Origin: Elysia marginata
Lineage: Eukaryota > Mollusca > Gastropoda > Plakobranchidae
NCBI GenBank assembly: GCA_019649035.1
Contig: BMAT01011146.1
Coordinates: 57,359-89,297 of the forward strand
Length of the DNA stretch: 31,939 bases
Reading direction: 5' to 3'
Shown: one piece after another, positions 23,801 to 29,800 of the stretch
Layout of the letters: every line of letters begins with the position of its first letter
Position numbering within the stretch: position 1 is the first letter of the stretch
Notes under the pieces: model-generated
Seen by the model: only the letters and a program-made list of their open reading frames with translations
The model's database searches: none
Told to the model about the DNA's origin: nothing
Translations under genes and position numbers: made by a program

Positions 23801-26800
23801 ATAGCACTGTGGGTTATACAAATGTGTAGAGCCCCTACAAAATGAGTCTACGTGCAGTGCTAACCAATTTGAGAAAATGGACATTTTTGATTAGTTGGTG
23901 AAATTTGTGCTTAATTTTTTTTTTAACATAATTTTAAAGTTAATGTTTTTCATGAATTTCATCATATCCGTTGATGAGACCATTTTAAAGATTGTTGAAA
24001 CAGAGTAATGCCATGTTAGTTTGGTATTTCTTAAAGGTTTTTAGAACATGGTAGTGCCATTTTAGTTTCTAAAACATGAAAACATTTAAAGTTGAATTTT
24101 CTTCATTTTGAAAACAAAGCCACATGGATTCCTTGTCTTTGAAGTGCAATAATTCAGGATTTAATTTATACATCAAAATAATTTTAATAATTTTTTCACC
24201 ACCTTAAAAAAAAAAGTATTGATTATAGTCTTCCACACCTGAAGGCAGTCTCAAGACTTTACATATTTGCCCCAGCAGGCCAATACACTCGAAAGCAAAT
24301 TCAACTCATATTTCAGAGCATTACAGCACGGCTGCCAGTTAGGTGCTCAAATACTATCATTCTACAAATTTCAAGCACTGCCTATAGCCCGTTGCTGATT
24401 TTACAGGTGGGTGGACTGAGGAAAATGTGGATAAATTGCTTTCCTAAGGCAGTTACAACATGTGTCTTGGTGGGAATCAAACCCGCAACCACGAGAGCAC
24501 AAGTCCGACGCCCTAACCACAGAGCCACGCTGCTCCACCTTGAACAGCTTTTAAAGGCTTTTCCGATGATTAATTAAACTACCTATCAAATTTTTTTGCA
24601 TTTAGGCTTATTTTGTGGGATCCCTACACAAATACAGTCAACTGCTTAAGTTGAAGTTGCACAAGACGGGTTTCAGTTAATTTGGCCCTTTATTTTGTCC
24701 TATGGGGCCAGTTCTACCTCTGACAATCAAAGCGCAGTATCTGCAGTGAAAAACATATGGGAGATACTTCACTTGGATTGTCAGGGGCAGAGTTTTATGT
24801 ATACGAGGACGTTCATGTAGCTTGATTTTATTGTTGATGTTTCCTGGGCATCAACTTTAGGGTGTGTGTAATTTTTTTTTTTTTAAAACTTTGGTGCTTC
24901 TTAGAAAATGTTATCAGGCATTCAAAATTTTTGTTGTCTACTGTGTAAGAGGAAAAAGTCTTCCAGAAAACTGTGTACCTGCCTGTAACTGTTACGTGGT
25001 ATTTCAATACACCTTCTTTCATCTTTTATTTTCTCAGATGAATACGTTGAGCCTAAGTCTCCTTCTGTCAGTGCTGAGAAAGGAACACAAGAGCTGCTAG
25101 CGGTCTTTTCTCCTGAGCTTGCTGAAGCATGCTACATTCCTCTCTGTCGGATTTTTGGAAGGTTAAATAGCTTTTCTCCACAGTCATTCTAATGATCATG
25201 GGTTTTACATGTATAAAATGTTTTTACTGCTGTTGTTTTTAAGATCTTAGGATATGACCAAAATTTTGACTCTAATAAGATGTTTATTTTTTATGGATTT
25301 AATGTTCAACTTAGTATTACTGGGACTGACCTCAGTCTTATCAGAGTCAAGTGATCCGCCGTCGGGCCATTTGAAATAGGGTACCCTCTTGGCTGCCTCT
25401 ATCAATAAAGATAGTGGAGTACTGTTGAAAAAAAAATGCAATGTAAATAAATACTCTAAAAGCACTTCTGTTAGTCAACTCCGCACCACTAACAATGATC
25501 ATGTGATTACCTCTGGGAAGATGTAGACAGCCTTATTGATTGAATCAACTCTCATCTTTACTTTTTTGTGTTTAAAAAAGGCATTTTCTGGTTACCCCTA
25601 CACTGATTTATTGGATCCTTCCCAATCTGATTTCTTTCTTTTTTTTTTAATCGCTCAATCCCCCCTCCCCCATATAGATTATTTTTGGTATGGGGAAAAT
25701 ACCTGTAAACTTTAAGTGTCAGAAGATCTAACAATTAAGAACTTTTTTTTTACTTATTTACACAGTATTCATATGGAGAAGCAACTGCCAAATGAAGATC
25801 TGATACGCCAGCTCTGTGCTCAGCATGACACAGAATACGATGTCTTGTCCAGTGATGAGACCGGCTCTAATTCTAATATTGATTCGGCGTCCCATGGTAA
25901 TATTGCATTTTTTTAAAATTCAGATTGAGCATAATCTCATTTACTCATGATTCATATAACCACGGTTATATTTTGCTTTCATAATTTGTAGCGTACACAG
26001 CACTCACAAATACTATCATCGAGTGGCAACTTAGTTTTTATTTGTAGCCTTATTTTAATTTAGCAATATATTACCTGTAAGCAAGTGTCTTGGTGTGCCA
26101 GGTGGCGAACAGAGAAGATATATAATAAGCATTTTCCTTACAAGTTGCCTCATCCAAAATCCTATCCTATTTTGACAATTTTTTTTGGGTCAAATTTAAG
26201 CTCACTTATCTGTTAAAAACCAAATTTTTTTTACTCACAATAATACAAATATTTTTTTTTAAAGTTTTACTGTTGTTTTTTTTTTTGGTATCCTCAAACA
26301 AAATCTGTAAAAGGTTTGGGTTTAATTAACTGTTAATCAAATTCAAAACATTCCAAACTACATTATATTGTTTTACATTATATTTTGCCAGGTTGTATAA
26401 GATTGCAGTGCAATGTTAATTTTACTGTGGTATTAAGTTTTCTTGTGCAACAAAAGTCAGCCACAAACAAAAGTGTTTATGCCTTTTAGCAAAAACTAGA
26501 GACAATAGAAGCAGCACTAGTAATGTAAAGAATAAGTCTTAAATAATTCTCAATTCACAGCAGCTACAAACATCTGTAAAATTGAAGACATATCTTATTC
26601 GTGTTGTTGTTGCCTTGTTTAAAATTATCATGTGTGTGAGAATTAGTTATACCAGGGAAGCCACAACATTGAAAATCCAATATTTTAGAGAATACTTTGA
26701 AATATTTTAAATGCAACTATCTTTTTGTATAAATACTGATTGTAATGCTCATTAAAGAAAAAAGAAAAAGAGATTTTTGAAATAGTGTCTGCAAAAGTGA

Positions 26801-29800
26801 TAAACGTCAATATCTATGCATTTGATGAGTATACAAATACCTAAAATTCAAGTTATGAAACTTGCATATATTTGATCCTTTGCAAAGCAAATGTCATTAC
26901 CGTTCGTTTAAAAACTTGATTTATTTGTCATGCAACTATAATATAGACCTTTAAATAGTAGAGTTGATAAATAAAATGCTTGCTCAGACCATTGGTTTTG
27001 CTTAGCAATAAAATATCTTAACCCAAAATTTCATGCTTGGTTGCAGAAACTCTCATTTCTCCAGAGACGGAAAAAGATGCCCTTTATCTGGCCTCTTCTG
27101 CCACCAATATCTCAGGAGGTAATATTGGGAAAAATGTTGCCATTGTTGGCAACCGCATTCAGCTACACGATTCGACCAGCCCCACCAAACACAGCCAAAC
27201 TGACCCTGGAGATTTTGGACGGGGCTACAGGCACTCAGGCCTTTTAAAGATAGGGCTGGATGACCTAAGATCGTAAGGATTTAGGTTTTTTTTTTAAAGT
27301 TTATTCTTAAACTTCTGTAAAGGATTAGCTTCGTTTGGAGAAAAATGTACTTATTGTGGGTAAGTTTTAAGCTTGAGGAGCACTGTGCTACTTTCTTTCT
27401 AAGTCAAGAGAAAATGCTTTGTTTTTCCATTAAGTTGGTCAAAATCAAACTTTTTTAGAATAAAGTTCAGCCATGATTGATCATGGTAAAGGTAAATTAA
27501 GCAAAATGTTTTAAAAATGATAAATTTTTGTACATTTTTTATTTGGTCCTTGAACTTCAGAGCTGACATGGACCAAAACAAGTCGAGACACCTCAGAGGA
27601 AACTGGCTGGCATATTGGGAGAGAGAATTGGGTAGGCTGTTTTTATTTCGTACGTTGGGCATATTGAAAGAGGGAATTAGGTGGGCTACCATGATTCTAC
27701 GATGTTGCATACATTGGAAGAGACTATTATTTATCTATGGTGTTGCACTTCTGAATTCAATGGTTGCCTTTGGTGCAATTGGGGTTTCCCCAATCAACTT
27801 GGCAAATCATATATAGAGGCTGAATGCAAGGACCTTTGTCACAAAATTTCCTTTATTTTCTTTTTTAAGAAGTGTCATGGCAACGTAGTAAGGCAGGAAT
27901 TTTTTTCGGCCGTTTTCTTTTAAAGCTTATCTCTATCCTCAGATAATTACATACCTTAAACCTTTCAATCATTACTGATTGGGGAGTGTCTGCCTCCACT
28001 ATCAATTCTACCAGAAATATATAATTAAGGGAAGGCAATCAATGTAGCTATGTTGCAAAAATATAAGAAGCAAATTGTCATTATGAACTGTCACTTAAAT
28101 TTCTGTGTAACATTTTTTTAATACAAAGCCATCTTTTGATACTAGTAGGGCCTATAATCTAAATTAACCTATTCTTTACATATGATTCAGTAATCTTAAA
28201 TTTGGTCTGAAGGCTTCAACTGGGACAAATGCTAGCAATATTTAGAATAATTGAGATAAATAGATAGAAAATGACAGTATTTAAATAAAAACTCACTTTT
28301 TGCTCATGCTCTTATCATATGATTTTTGTTAATTTTTTTTTTCACTGTTAAATGAAGGTTTGCATGAGAGAGACACCATGTTCAATTTTATGCAAATTGA
28401 ACTTCAGACGTACACAGGTAAGTGTAGCATAAATGTGTTTTGAAACAAAAAGCTTACGTCATTTTGCTGGCTAAGAGTCAGCTAGTTACATCTGTAATAA
28501 ATTTTAGTTGCAGATGATGGAATCTTTTGAATACCCTGACCTATCTTTCTGTCAAGGTGTTTGTGATCTAACATGTACAGGCCCCTCTTTGAAAGCTTCT
28601 CTTTATGATCTGAAACTATTGAACAGCAGAGAAAATTTTATAAAATGGCGGCTTTATACCTATTTCAACAATCTCTGAAGGTAGAATGCACTTTCTTTAC
28701 ACAAATTTATAAAGATTCCAGTGAAACACCTTAGTTTAAAATTTGTTACCCCTAGTTTCATAAATTTAGGCAGATTAATTTACATAATTTTTTGGCAGTC
28801 TAAGCAAAATCAGTAATGCTTCGTCACCCCCTATCTAAATTGTAATTTTTTTTCAAAGGTCATACAAGCAGCATCCGCTCCCTATACACCATGGACACAG
28901 AGAATTGTTTCATCTCAGCTAGCAAGGACAAAACAGTGCGGTTGTGGTCCATAGACAGTCAGGGCGAGGGGCTTACAAAGTAAGTCCTGATCCATCACAA
29001 TACAGCTAGCTATATCGTGCCAGCGTAACATTGAATTGTGTGTGCTCATTGACTTACTTCAACCAGTCATTGTACCATGAGTTTAAAAAATTCACTAAAT
29101 AGTAAAGTTATGTTCATGCCAATACAAACTTGTAATGTTTACAGAATATCAAAGAGCAATAAAAAGAAAAGAGACATTTTCTCATGAAAGCAATGCTTTC
29201 TGTAAAATGAATTTGGGTATTAGAGAACAAATTGACTTTAATTGTTGTCCTTCTCAGTTGTGTTGAAAAAAAAAAAGAAAAGTAAGTAAGATGAGTAGCC
29301 CTTAAGGCCACTAAGAATCTAGATTTGCCATTTGTTGTTGTTGGTGTAGGACCACTTCTCTAAAAGATCTCAGAGGCAGACAAGTCGTAGCCTCAATATT
29401 ATCTGCACCTATCTCATAAAGGACAAAGAAAGAGACAGAACAAGATTATACTTAGAAGACAGAGTGTAAATAAAAATTTTTAAATGGATAGGCAGGCTCA
29501 GCTTTCTTGATAGACACTGTCAGAAAATTGTTTCTGCTTAAGATAAGGTCTTATAAGTTTATCTGAACAAGTAAATTGGAAGAGGGGCAGTTCTATTTTC
29601 CTGTTTCAGAGTAGCAATTATTATCTGAGGGCCAAGTCTTTAACTTGGAAATAAGCTCAAAGGCTGCTTCAATGAGGGAGCCAGTACACCTTCATTTATG
29701 CTCAACTTCCATTTATCTGCCCTCCCTTATGCACTACAGGCAACGCTGCCAGTTCTGTTATAGCCGCCACAAGAAGTCTGTGTTCTCAGTAGCCTATGTG

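Noticed and set aside
23594-23884. 96-codon minus-strand open frame in intron 16
   Set aside because: No recognisable domain, no splice context; consistent with chance in non-coding DNA.
24466-24539. A functional tRNA gene
   Set aside because: The A and B boxes are present, but the acceptor and anticodon stems are degenerate and the sequence continues into a SINE body and tail.
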